From NCBI GenBank assembly GCA_018065295.1, contig JAGHTQ010000082.1:1-12912 (forward strand): a DNA stretch of 12,912 bases, given 5' to 3'. Within the stretch, counting starts at the first letter, position 1; every line of letters starts with the position of its first letter. Positions 1 through 6,643 of the stretch are shown here, in pieces. Both the position numbers and the translations under genes were made by a program. The notes beneath the pieces are model-generated. The model saw nothing but the letters and a program-made list of their open reading frames with translations. It had not been told where the DNA came from and did not search any database. Source of the stretch: Candidatus Colimonas fimequi (GTDB taxonomy: Bacteria; Bacillota; Clostridia; Peptostreptococcales; Anaerovoracaceae).

Positions 1-65
1 AGATTTTTGCCAAGAAACACATGGAGAAAATCGAGGAAGAAGAACTTGAAATATTAACAGTGTAA
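1..65 (+). CDS. C-terminus of an unidentified upstream gene (partial)
   Basis: An open frame enters from the left edge, with its first complete codon at base 3, and ends at TAA 63-65. The visible 20 residues are IFAKKHMEKIEEEELEILTV, a charged, probably helical tail with a run of four glutamates. In many Firmicutes tgt or another queuosine gene precedes yajC, but this tail does not let me confirm that or name any family. Two things support it being a real coding end. The frame stays open to the edge, and it stops just before the tRNA gene. Its last codons double as promoter sequence: the -35 box at 46-51 lies inside the reading frame and the -10 box begins four bases after the stop. I make no functional assignment. 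Confidence 0.55.
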   Translation, partial: IFAKKHMEKIEEEELEILTV

Positions 66-74
66 TGCTATAAT
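46..74 (+). promoter_or_regulatory. Strong sigma-A-type promoter for tRNA-Leu (and probably yajC)
   Basis: A -35 box TTGAAA (46-51) is followed by a 17-base spacer and a perfect -10 box TATAAT (69-74). The -10 is preceded by TG at 66-67, making it an extended -10. Transcription should start near 81-82, only about five bases before the mature tRNA 5' end at 86. The -35 box lies inside the 3' end of the preceding coding sequence. The match to the housekeeping consensus is the best in the window, which fits a stable-RNA gene. Confidence 0.8.
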
Positions 75-85
75 TAATTCGATGT

Positions 86-172
86 GCCGGCGTGATGGAA
101 TTGGCAGACGTGCGGGACTCAAAATCCTGTGGTGGCAACACCGTATGGGTTCGACCCCCATCGCCGGCACCA
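86..172 (+). tRNA. tRNA-Leu (anticodon CAA), CCA encoded
   Basis: This is a class II tRNA with all arms visible. The acceptor stem is GCCGGCG (86-92) pairing with CGCCGGC (162-168). The anticodon stem 113-117/125-129 encloses the 7-base loop 118-124, with anticodon CAA at 120-122, which reads UUG. The long variable arm has the stem 131-134/139-142 closed by a GCAA tetraloop. The T arm 145-161 has loop TTCGACC. The discriminator base is A169, the leucine type, and CCA is genome-encoded at 170-172. TTG looks rare as an internal leucine codon in this window (about five seen by eye), so this tRNA serves a minor codon, although it could also back up UUA reading by other isoacceptors. Confidence 0.96.
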
Positions 173-225
173 TATGTGGATTATAATAGCAATTCATTTT
201 GTCAATTATAAAGTTAAGATATTGT

Positions 226-230
226 GGAGG
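226..230 (+). promoter_or_regulatory. Ribosome binding site deciding the yajC start
   Basis: GGAGG lies seven bases before ATG 238. It selects this start over the in-frame ATG at 199, which has no Shine-Dalgarno sequence and would add 13 residues not expected in front of the YajC membrane segment. Confidence 0.85.
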
Positions 231-237
231 AACAAAC

Positions 238-645
238 ATGAACAACACTATGATGACTGTATTACCTTTAGTCTTATTACTCCTGGTAATGTACTTCCTT
301 CTGATCAGACCTCAGAAGAAGAAGGAGAAGGAAATCAATGCAATGAGAAGCGGTATCAGAGTAGGCGATGAAATCATCACTATCGGCGGTATCTGCGCTA
401 AGGTTGTTAAGACTAAGGAAGAATCTCTTATTATCCAGGTTGGCGCTGACAAGGTTAAGTTCGAAGTAATGAGATGGTCAGTTTCTAAGGTTGTGGAGAA
501 GTCAGACGCTCCAGCTGCTGCTGCAGAAGAACCAGAAGAGAAGAAGGCTGCTAAGCCTAAGAGATTAGGTAAGAAGGCTGCTGCAGAAGAACCAGCTCCA
601 GCACCTGCTGAAGAAGAAGCTGCAGAACCTGCAACTGAAGAATAA
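238..645 (+). CDS. yajC: YajC, Sec translocase accessory membrane protein with long charged tail
   Basis: YajC is a small single-span inner-membrane protein that associates with SecDF and the SecYEG export channel. The 135-residue product has one hydrophobic segment at about residues 7-23, followed at once by the family hallmark RPQ and a lysine-rich stretch (24-31). Next comes the small cytoplasmic beta domain, containing GIRVGDEIITIGG and ending near residue 83. Typical YajC proteins are about 85-115 residues and end soon after that domain. Here some 50 extra residues of Ala, Glu, Lys and Pro follow, ending strongly acidic. The tail DNA carries an exact 19-base repeat (517-535 and 577-595, 60 bases apart), which suggests growth by internal duplication. 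No terminator separates it from the tRNA upstream; an intrinsic terminator follows it. The position just before secDF supports the assignment. Confidence 0.93.
   Translation: MNNTMMTVLPLVLLLLVMYFLLIRPQKKKEKEINAMRSGIRVGDEIITIGGICAKVVKTKEESLIIQVGADKVKFEVMRWSVSKVVEKSDAPAAAAEEPEEKKAAKPKRLGKKAAAEEPAPAPAEEEAAEPATEE
517..595 (+). repeat. 19-base direct repeat inside the yajC tail
   Basis: GCTGCTGCAGAAGAACCAG occurs exactly at 517-535 and again at 577-595, both in the same reading phase (60 bases, 20 codons apart), encoding Ala-Ala-Ala-Glu-Glu-Pro. A shorter unit, AAGAAGGCTGCT, occurs at 541-552 and 571-582. The repeats lie wholly in the low-complexity C-terminal tail. Confidence 0.85.
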
Positions 646-666
646 TACACGAAATTATTGATTTTT

Positions 667-693
667 AAGAGATGGCTTAGCCATCTCTTTTTT
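667..693 (+). terminator. Intrinsic terminator after yajC
   Basis: A perfect 10-bp stem (667-676 with 680-689) has a TTA loop and runs into T688-T693. It starts 21 bases after the yajC stop codon and separates the tRNA-yajC unit from secDF. It is the only convincing factor-independent terminator in the window. Confidence 0.93.
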
Positions 694-850
694 CGTGTCT
701 GAAATCATACAAAGTTATGTTAGAAATCTTGATAATTCAAGGGTTTGGACTTGTTTATGAAGGCCAAAAGTTGTAAAATGTTATATGTATGTTTATATGG
801 CGATTTGGCTTTTAATTTAGATGCTAAACGACCAAAAAATAAAATCAACC
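694..850 (+). other. Non-coding leader region upstream of secDF
   Basis: No credible small gene is present. The stretch contains a direct repeat TTATATG (781-787 and 793-799, spaced 12 bases), a 6-bp inverted pair GCCAAA/TTTGGC (763-768 with 804-809) and a small hairpin TTTAG-ATG-CTAAA (816-828). No T-box, known riboswitch core or leader peptide is recognisable. The region presumably holds the promoter of the large downstream operon, because it follows a strong terminator. Confidence 0.5.
771..799 (+). promoter_or_regulatory. Weak candidate promoter for the secDF operon
   Basis: TTGTAA (771-776) and TATATG (794-799) are separated by 17 bases, each matching four of six consensus positions. 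It is the best-spaced pair I see between the yajC terminator and secDF, and some promoter is needed there. The match is poor, so the true promoter may lie elsewhere in the gap. Confidence 0.3.
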
Positions 851-860
851 GGAGGAGATT

Positions 861-3338
861 ATGAAATCCAAATCAAAAGTATTTTTTGCGATATTCTTCG
901 CGGTAGTAGTCATCGTTGGATGGTATGGGACCATCTTCGGAATTGGCGGACTGGAACCACTGAAGGATAGAATGAAGTTAGGCCTTGATGTTAAGGGCGG
1001 TGTATACGTTGTTATGGAAGCTGACAAGACTGATCTGACTGGAGATGAGCTTCGTAAGGCAATGGAACAGACACAGGCTGTTATCGAAGAAAGAGTTAAC
1101 CAGATGGGTCTTAGCGAGCCGGTTGTTACCATAGAAGGTGAGAAGAGAATCAGAGTCGAACTGCCTGGTGCTGAAGACGCTGAACAGGCAATCGAACAGA
1201 TCGGTAAGACAGCTCAGTTAAAGTTTGCTCTTGCTGATGGTACATTCGTTCTTGATGGTAGCAACGTTAAGGATGCTCAGGCTGCACAGGATAACGATTC
1301 TGCAGGTTATGCAGTTAACCTTGAATTCGATTCAGAGGGTGCAGACAAATTCTTAGACGCTACAACTAAGGCATATTCAGGTGCTGTTAAGTCAACAGTT
1401 GAAGGTGTTGAAGACAACGCTATCATGATCATTCTCGATGATGAGATCATTTCAGCTCCTGGCGTTAGAAACGGACCAATCGCTGGTGGTAGATGTGAAA
1501 TCACAGGTAACTTCGATAAGGAAGAAGCTCAGAACCTGGCAGCTCTCATCAGAGGCGGTTCACTTCCACTGGAACTGACAGAAATCACATCATCAGTACA
1601 GTCAGCTAAGATCGGCTACAATGCACTTGAGAAGAGTGTATACGCAGGTATCATCGGTCTTATCCTGATTCTGTTACTTATGTTAGTTGCATATAGAATG
1701 CTTGGTTTCGCAGCTGATATCGCGCTGATGTTATACGTACTGCTTCTGCTCAATATCATGAGCGCAATGGGTAGCGTACTTACACTCCCAGGTATGGCAG
1801 GTATCATCCTTTCAGTAGGTATGGCTGTAGATGCTAACGTTATCATCTTCTCACGTATCAGAGAAGAAATGGCCAACGGCAAGACAGTACGTGTTGCTAC
1901 TCAGGAAGGTGCTAAGCGTGCCATGAAGACTATCTTCGACTCACAGGTAACTACACTGATTGCTGCAGTAATCCTGTATGAAATCGGTACAAGTGCTGTT
2001 AGAGGTTTCGCTTTCACATTCATGCTTGGTATTGTTATCGGTATCTTCACAGCTCTCGTAGTTACTCAGCTTTATGTTGGTCTTATTGCTAACAGCGATA
2101 AGTTCGGTAAGAAGAAGTTCTTCGGCGTTAAGGAAGATGGTACAACAACATTCCAGATTAAGAAGGAACTGCACTTCATCAAGTACAGAAAGCAGTTCTT
2201 CGCACTGTCACTTGCTATTATCCTTCTGGGTGCTGGATTCACAGCTGTTAAGGGCCTGAACTATGGTATCGACTTCACTGGTGGTACTATGATTCAGATG
2301 GATATGGGCAAGCAGGTTGAAATTAGCGATGTTGAGAAATCAATTGCAGACTTCAACCTTGATCCAGAAATCATTTACTCAGGCGCTGACAATAAGGAAA
2401 TCGTAATCAGAACAATCACTGACCTTGATAACAGTGCTAGAGCAGAAGTTATCGACAAGATAAATGCTGATTTCGGAACAACTGACGAGAACGTAATCGC
2501 TCAGGAACTGTTCGGACCATCAATTGGTAAGGAACTTAGAAATAACGCAATACTTGCTATAATCATTGCAGCATTATGTATGCTGGTTTATATCAGAATC
2601 AGATTCCGTAACTGGAAGTACGGTGAAGCATCACTTCTGGGTATTCTCCACGACGTACTCATCGTAGTTGCATTCTACGCAATCTTCGGTGTAACAGTTA
2701 ACAACCCATTTATCGCAGGTGTTCTGACTGTAGTAGGTTACTCAATCAACGATACAATCGTTATCTTCGACAGAGTAAGAGAAAACTCAAGATATGCAAG
2801 AAAGCAGGATATCGAACATACTCTGGATAAGAGTATCACTCAGACTATTGGTAGATCACTGATGACTTCAGCTACTACTCTCATCGTAATGGTTCCACTT
2901 GCAGCTATGGGTGGTGCAACAATCAGAGAATTCGTTCTGCCTCTTATGGTAGGTGTTCTGGCTGGTGCTTACTCATCAATCGCAATGTGTTCACCAATCT
3001 ACTATCTGCTTAATAAGCCAGGTCAGCTTAGCAAGTATGAGAAGCAGGTTGAAGCTAACATGAAGCACAACAAGAAGAACAAGAAGAGCAAGAAGAAGGC
3101 TGAAGATTTAGATGCTGACTTAAGTGCAACTGATGAAGAAATCGATGCAGTTATGCAGAAGGAAATCGATGCTAGAATCGCTGAAGCTAAGGCAGCATTA
3201 GAAGCAGAAGCAGCAGCTAAGGCAGCAGAAGAAAAGGGCGAAGCTACTGCTGAAGCAGTAGAAGAAGTAGCTAAGCCTGCTCCTAAGAAGACAAACGAGA
3301 AACGTTCTAAGAGATACGTTAAGGGCAATAAGAAATAA
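861..3338 (+). CDS. secDF: SecDF, fused protein-export membrane protein
   Basis: This 825-residue RND-type membrane protein uses the proton gradient to help pull exported proteins out of the SecYEG channel. The SecD half has an N-terminal membrane anchor, the motif GLDVKGG (41-47), a large extracytoplasmic domain and a membrane bundle with VGMAVDAN (319-326). The SecF half begins near residue 440, with YGIDFTGG (468-475) and VGYSINDT (625-632) as the counterparts. D324 and D631 sit in the conserved membrane helix positions. One continuous frame shows a true fusion, as in Bacillus; many clostridia keep secD and secF separate. After about residue 725 comes a 100-residue hydrophilic tail: a lysine cluster, then Ala/Glu-rich sequence, then a basic end. 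The start has a strong GGAGGA (851-856). The gene opens the long operon. Confidence 0.96.
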   Translation: MKSKSKVFFAIFFAVVVIVGWYGTIFGIGGLEPLKDRMKLGLDVKGGVYVVMEADKTDLTGDELRKAMEQTQAVIEERVNQMGLSEPVVTIEGEKRIRVELPGAEDAEQAIEQIGKTAQLKFALADGTFVLDGSNVKDAQAAQDNDSAGYAVNLEFDSEGADKFLDATTKAYSGAVKSTVEGVEDNAIMIILDDEIISAPGVRNGPIAGGRCEITGNFDKEEAQNLAALIRGGSLPLELTEITSSVQSAKIGYNALEKSVYAGIIGLILILLLMLVAYRMLGFAADIALMLYVLLLLNIMSAMGSVLTLPGMAGIILSVGMAVDANVIIFSRIREEMANGKTVRVATQEGAKRAMKTIFDSQVTTLIAAVILYEIGTSAVRGFAFTFMLGIVIGIFTALVVTQLYVGLIANSDKFGKKKFFGVKEDGTTTFQIKKELHFIKYRKQFFALSLAIILLGAGFTAVKGLNYGIDFTGGTMIQMDMGKQVEISDVEKSIADFNLDPEIIYSGADNKEIVIRTITDLDNSARAEVIDKINADFGTTDENVIAQELFGPSIGKELRNNAILAIIIAALCMLVYIRIRFRNWKYGEASLLGILHDVLIVVAFYAIFGVTVNNPFIAGVLTVVGYSINDTIVIFDRVRENSRYARKQDIEHTLDKSITQTIGRSLMTSATTLIVMVPLAAMGGATIREFVLPLMVGVLAGAYSSIAMCSPIYYLLNKPGQLSKYEKQVEANMKHNKKNKKSKKKAEDLDADLSATDEEIDAVMQKEIDARIAEAKAALEAEAAAKAAEEKGEATAEAVEEVAKPAPKKTNEKRSKRYVKGNKK

Positions 3339-3354
3339 AGGTTAAACATTAAGC

Positions 3355-5571
3355 ATGAAGAAGAAAAGCGAATTTTTATCGACAATTTTAGATTTCAATC
3401 CAAAATATGACATAGAGCTTATCGCACGTGCTTATGATGTTGCTGAAGAAATGCACCGCGGGCAGCTGAGAAAGTCTGGCGAACCGTATCTTATCCATCC
3501 TATGGCAGTTGCAGAGATTCTGGCTGACCTGGGTATGGATGAAGAAACAGTTGCGGCTGGACTTCTTCACGACGTTGTCGAAGATACATCATACTCCGAT
3601 GAGAATATTATTGCTAATTTCGGTGAAGATGTATCTCTGCTCGTTGATGGTGTTACTAAACTGAAGTCACTGAAGTATGAGAGCAAGGAAGAAGCTCAAG
3701 CTGAAAACCTGCGTAAGATGTTCCTGGCAATGTCTAAGGATATTCGAGTTCTCATCATCAAATTATCAGATAGACTTCACAACTTAAGAACAATCAACTA
3801 CATGACTCACGATAAAATCATTGAGAAGTGTAAGGAAACTCTTGAGATTTATGCACCTCTGGCATCCCGTCTTGGTATGCATGCCATGAAGATGGAGATG
3901 GAAGACATTTCATTCAAGTATCTGGAACCAGAAAGTTACTATGACCTTGCTGAACAGATCAGTCAGAGGAAGGATGAGAGAGAACAGACTGTTGCTCTCG
4001 TAATCGATGGTATCAAGAATGCTCTTAAGGATCTGGATATCGAATACGATATCTATGGTAGATCAAAGCATTTCTACAGTATTTACAAGAAAATGAAATT
4101 CCAGAACAAGACTCTGGATGAAATCTTCGACCTTAATGCTGTAAGAATTCTTGTAGATTCAGTAAGAGACTGTTATGCGGTTCTTGGATTTGTTCACACT
4201 ATGTGGACTCCAATTCCAGGCAGATTCAAGGACTACATTGCTATGCCTAAGCCTAATATGTATCAGTCATTACATACAACTGTTATGGGTGATCAGGGCA
4301 AGCCATTCGAAATTCAGATTAGAACCTATGAAATGCATAAGGTTGCTGAATATGGTATTGCAGCACATTGGAAGTACAAGGAAGGTAAATCTTCTGTTGC
4401 TATTGATAACGAAGAAGTTAAGCTTTCCTGGCTGAGACAGGCACTTGAGCTTCAGAAGGATGTAGAAGACTCAGAGGAATTCGTTGAATCCCTGAAGGTA
4501 GACCTTTTCTCTACACAGGTATTCGTTTTCACACCACAGGGTGATGTTATCGAACTTCCTGCAGGAGCAACACCTCTTGACTTCGCATTTAAAATCCATA
4601 CTGCAGTTGGCTGCAAGTGTGTAGGCGCTAAGATCAACGGTAAGATGGTTACTATCGACCATGTTCTTGAGAATGGCGACATTATTGAGATTGTTACAAA
4701 TCCTAACTCAGTTGGACCAAGTATCGACTGGCTTAAGATTGCTAAGACAAGCTCAGCAAGAACTAAGATCAGACAGTGGCTTAAGAAGGAGAACAAGAAT
4801 GACCTTATCGATCGTGGTAAGGACAACATTGACAAATATGTCCGTAAGAAGGGCGGAGATCCTAGAGAATTACTCAAACATTCATACATTAACAGAGTAA
4901 TTAAGGATTTAAATTATAAGAACTCCGATGAATTATATAACCAGCTGGGTAACGGCGGACAGATACTCAGCAAGGTATACAACCTTATTCTTTCCTATGT
5001 GAAGGAAATTAAGGCTGCTGAAGAAGCAGAAAAAGAAAAGACACTTCTCGAGAACCTTCGCGAAATGAGCGAACGTACAGAGAAGAGACTTCAGAATCAG
5101 GCGAAGAAGAGAGATAGCAATTCAGGCGTTGTAGTAGAAGGCGTTGATAATCTCATGATTAGAGTTGCCAAGTGCTGCAGTCCTGTTCCTGGTGATGATA
5201 TCGTTGGATACATTACTAAGGGTAGAGGCATCTCTGTTCATCGCAGAGATTGTGACAATCTTAAATCTCTAAGCGAAGAAGACAAGGCTCGTCAGATTGA
5301 TGTTAAGTGGGCAGTTGCCGATGGCGACACTACATTTAACACAGAACTTTGCGTAATCGCTAAGAATCAGAAGAGCATGATTTCAAGTATTTCCAAGGTT
5401 TGCGAAGACATGGATGTAAGAATTGACGGAATCAACGCTAAGCCTGATAAGGATGAAACAGTAAGAATTAATCTTATTCTCGGCATTCGAGATAGATCTC
5501 AGATTGATAAGATTTGCAGATCACTTAAGAGTGTACAGGGAATCGTGGAGGCATATAGATCCAAATCATGA
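3355..5571 (+). CDS. rel: Bifunctional (p)ppGpp synthetase/hydrolase Rel
   Basis: This cytosolic stringent-response enzyme makes (p)ppGpp from GTP/GDP and ATP on starved ribosomes and also degrades it. At 738 residues it has full family length (B. subtilis Rel is 734). The hydrolase HD domain carries HDVVED at 72-77. The synthetase domain has GRSKH (235-239) and RFKD (290-293). The basic RxKD form marks bifunctional Rel/SpoT enzymes, whereas monofunctional RelA has ExDD. A TGS domain starts near 389, the Cys-containing domain has CC (607-608) with HRRDC (629-633), and an ACT domain fills about 663-738. Both active sites look intact. The start is forced by an in-frame stop at 3343-3345. Its Shine-Dalgarno is weak and distant (AAAGG, 13 bases away), suggesting modest translation. 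recJ and apt, which often precede rel in Firmicutes, are absent. Confidence 0.96.
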   Translation: MKKKSEFLSTILDFNPKYDIELIARAYDVAEEMHRGQLRKSGEPYLIHPMAVAEILADLGMDEETVAAGLLHDVVEDTSYSDENIIANFGEDVSLLVDGVTKLKSLKYESKEEAQAENLRKMFLAMSKDIRVLIIKLSDRLHNLRTINYMTHDKIIEKCKETLEIYAPLASRLGMHAMKMEMEDISFKYLEPESYYDLAEQISQRKDEREQTVALVIDGIKNALKDLDIEYDIYGRSKHFYSIYKKMKFQNKTLDEIFDLNAVRILVDSVRDCYAVLGFVHTMWTPIPGRFKDYIAMPKPNMYQSLHTTVMGDQGKPFEIQIRTYEMHKVAEYGIAAHWKYKEGKSSVAIDNEEVKLSWLRQALELQKDVEDSEEFVESLKVDLFSTQVFVFTPQGDVIELPAGATPLDFAFKIHTAVGCKCVGAKINGKMVTIDHVLENGDIIEIVTNPNSVGPSIDWLKIAKTSSARTKIRQWLKKENKNDLIDRGKDNIDKYVRKKGGDPRELLKHSYINRVIKDLNYKNSDELYNQLGNGGQILSKVYNLILSYVKEIKAAEEAEKEKTLLENLREMSERTEKRLQNQAKKRDSNSGVVVEGVDNLMIRVAKCCSPVPGDDIVGYITKGRGISVHRRDCDNLKSLSEEDKARQIDVKWAVADGDTTFNTELCVIAKNQKSMISSISKVCEDMDVRIDGINAKPDKDETVRINLILGIRDRSQIDKICRSLKSVQGIVEAYRSKS

Positions 5572-6017
5572 GAGCGGTAGTACAGAGAGTATCAGCTAGC
5601 AGCGTTGTTGTAGACGGTAAAGTAACAGGTAAGACCCAGAAGGGTCTTATGGTACTTATCGGCGTTGAACAGGGCGATACAGAGAAGGATGGCAAGTATA
5701 TTGCTGATAAGGTATGTGGACTTCGTATCTTCGAAGATGAAGATGAGAAGATGAACCTTTCGGTTAAGGACGTAGGCGGCACTATTCTGGCCGTTTCCCA
5801 GTTCACATTACTGGGAGACGTTCGCAAGGGTAAGCGTCCTAGCTTCACAATGGCTGAAGAGCCAGAAGCAGCCAACAACCTTTATATGAAGACCGTTGAC
5901 ATGATGAGGGAGCAGGGGCTTCACGTAGAAGAAGGTGTGTTTAGAACTCATATGGACGTTGAAATACACAATTCAGGTCCCGTTACAATTTTGCTTGATA
6001 GTCACAAATTATTTTAA
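5568..6017 (+). CDS. dtd: D-aminoacyl-tRNA deacylase
   Basis: Dtd hydrolyses the ester bond of D-amino acids (and glycine mischarged on tRNA-Ala), recycling the tRNA in the cytosol. The protein is 149 residues, the usual length. Active-site signatures are SQFTL (77-81) and the Gly-cisPro motif within NSGPVT (135-140, G137-P138), which gives chiral selectivity. The N-terminus MRAVVQRV is typical of the family. Its ATG overlaps the rel stop in an ATGA junction, with only a GGAGG 16 bases away, so translation is probably coupled to rel. The rel-dtd pair is common in Firmicutes. Confidence 0.96.
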   Translation: MRAVVQRVSASSVVVDGKVTGKTQKGLMVLIGVEQGDTEKDGKYIADKVCGLRIFEDEDEKMNLSVKDVGGTILAVSQFTLLGDVRKGKRPSFTMAEEPEAANNLYMKTVDMMREQGLHVEEGVFRTHMDVEIHNSGPVTILLDSHKLF

Positions 6018-6028
6018 GGAGAAACACT

Positions 6029-6643
6029 ATGAAGATTACTAGTTTCGCATGTTCACCATACCAGACTAATTCATATCTGGTAATCGATGAAGAATCAAAG
6101 AAGGGGTTTATCGTTGACCCAGGTGGCTATGTTCCACCACTTACAGAAATGGTAAGAAGCGAACAGGCTGAAATCGAATACATCATTATTACTCACGGTC
6201 ATTCAGATCACAGAGCTGGTCTTGATGAATACAAGGCTGACTTCCCAGATGCCAAGGTAGTTGTATTCACAGGAGAAGCACAGGATGTACCAGGAAGAAC
6301 TGAATTTGGCAACACTGTTGTAACTGTTCCAGATACCCTTGTTAACGATGAAGATGAACTGCCATTCGCTGGCATGACATTACAGTTTAAGCATACTCCA
6401 GGTCACACAACTGGCGGTATGTGTGTATTCATCCCTGAAGCTCACGTATTATTCAGCGGTGATACATTATTCAGACAGTCAATCGGAAGAACTGATTTCC
6501 CTGGTGGATCATATAGAGAAATTGATAAGTCAATCAAGACTAAGCTTTATGTTCTGCCTGATGATACTCAGGTATTCCCAGGACATATGGGTCCTACAAC
6601 AATCGGTTTCGAGAAGGAGAACAATCCATTTGTATTCGGCTAA
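6029..6643 (+). CDS. MBL-fold metallo-hydrolase, glyoxalase II-like (YcbL type)
   Basis: This 204-residue cytosolic metallo-beta-lactamase-fold hydrolase is expected to bind two metal ions. The metal ligands are in place: THGHSDH (55-61), H126 in HTPGHTTGG, D145 in SGDTLF and H186 in FPGHMG. There is no signal peptide. Close relatives are often called hydroxyacylglutathione hydrolase, but the short form lacks the C-terminal glutathione-binding domain of true glyoxalase II, so the substrate is unknown; a thioester is the usual guess. A good AAGGAG (6016-6021) with seven-base spacing precedes the ATG and overlaps the dtd stop. Its 3' end contains the ribosome binding site and start codon of hemZ. 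The dtd-MBL-hemZ-hisS order is familiar in clostridia. Confidence 0.9.
   Translation: MKITSFACSPYQTNSYLVIDEESKKGFIVDPGGYVPPLTEMVRSEQAEIEYIIITHGHSDHRAGLDEYKADFPDAKVVVFTGEAQDVPGRTEFGNTVVTVPDTLVNDEDELPFAGMTLQFKHTPGHTTGGMCVFIPEAHVLFSGDTLFRQSIGRTDFPGGSYREIDKSIKTKLYVLPDDTQVFPGHMGPTTIGFEKENNPFVFG
6614..6619 (+). promoter_or_regulatory. Ribosome binding site for hemZ inside the MBL gene
   Basis: AAGGAG lies 10 bases before TTG 6630, within the last codons of the upstream gene. It is the only good Shine-Dalgarno sequence near the point where HemZ-like sequence begins, and so it decides the start. Confidence 0.7.

Noticed and set aside
182..187. TATAAT as a separate yajC promoter
   Set aside because: No -35-like sequence lies 15-19 bases upstream (that stretch is the tRNA 3' end) and there is no extended -10.
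199..237. Upstream ATG adding 13 residues to YajC
   Set aside because: It lacks a Shine-Dalgarno, whereas ATG 238 has GGAGG at ideal spacing and gives the usual short N-terminus before the membrane helix.
312..650. 112-residue reverse-strand open frame opposite yajC
   Set aside because: It mirrors the Ala/Glu/Lys repeats of yajC as Ser/Ala-rich sequence, has no ribosome binding site and no recognisable domain.
694..850. Possible SCIFF-type six-cysteine peptide gene between yajC and secDF, as in some clostridia
   Set aside because: No short frame with clustered cysteines or a ribosome binding site is present in the gap.
4036..4053. Perfect inverted repeat GATATCG-AATA-CGATATC in rel
   Set aside because: It is explained by coding for repeated Asp-Ile/Tyr codons before the synthetase motif and has no terminator features.
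4452..4889. 145-residue reverse-strand open frame opposite rel
   Set aside because: It lies wholly inside the conserved rel coding sequence and has a shadow-like composition.
6423..6629. Longer N-terminus for hemZ from the in-frame ATG
   Set aside because: The extra 69 residues are an off-frame reading of the MBL gene, including its metal-binding region, and do not look like the HemZ family.
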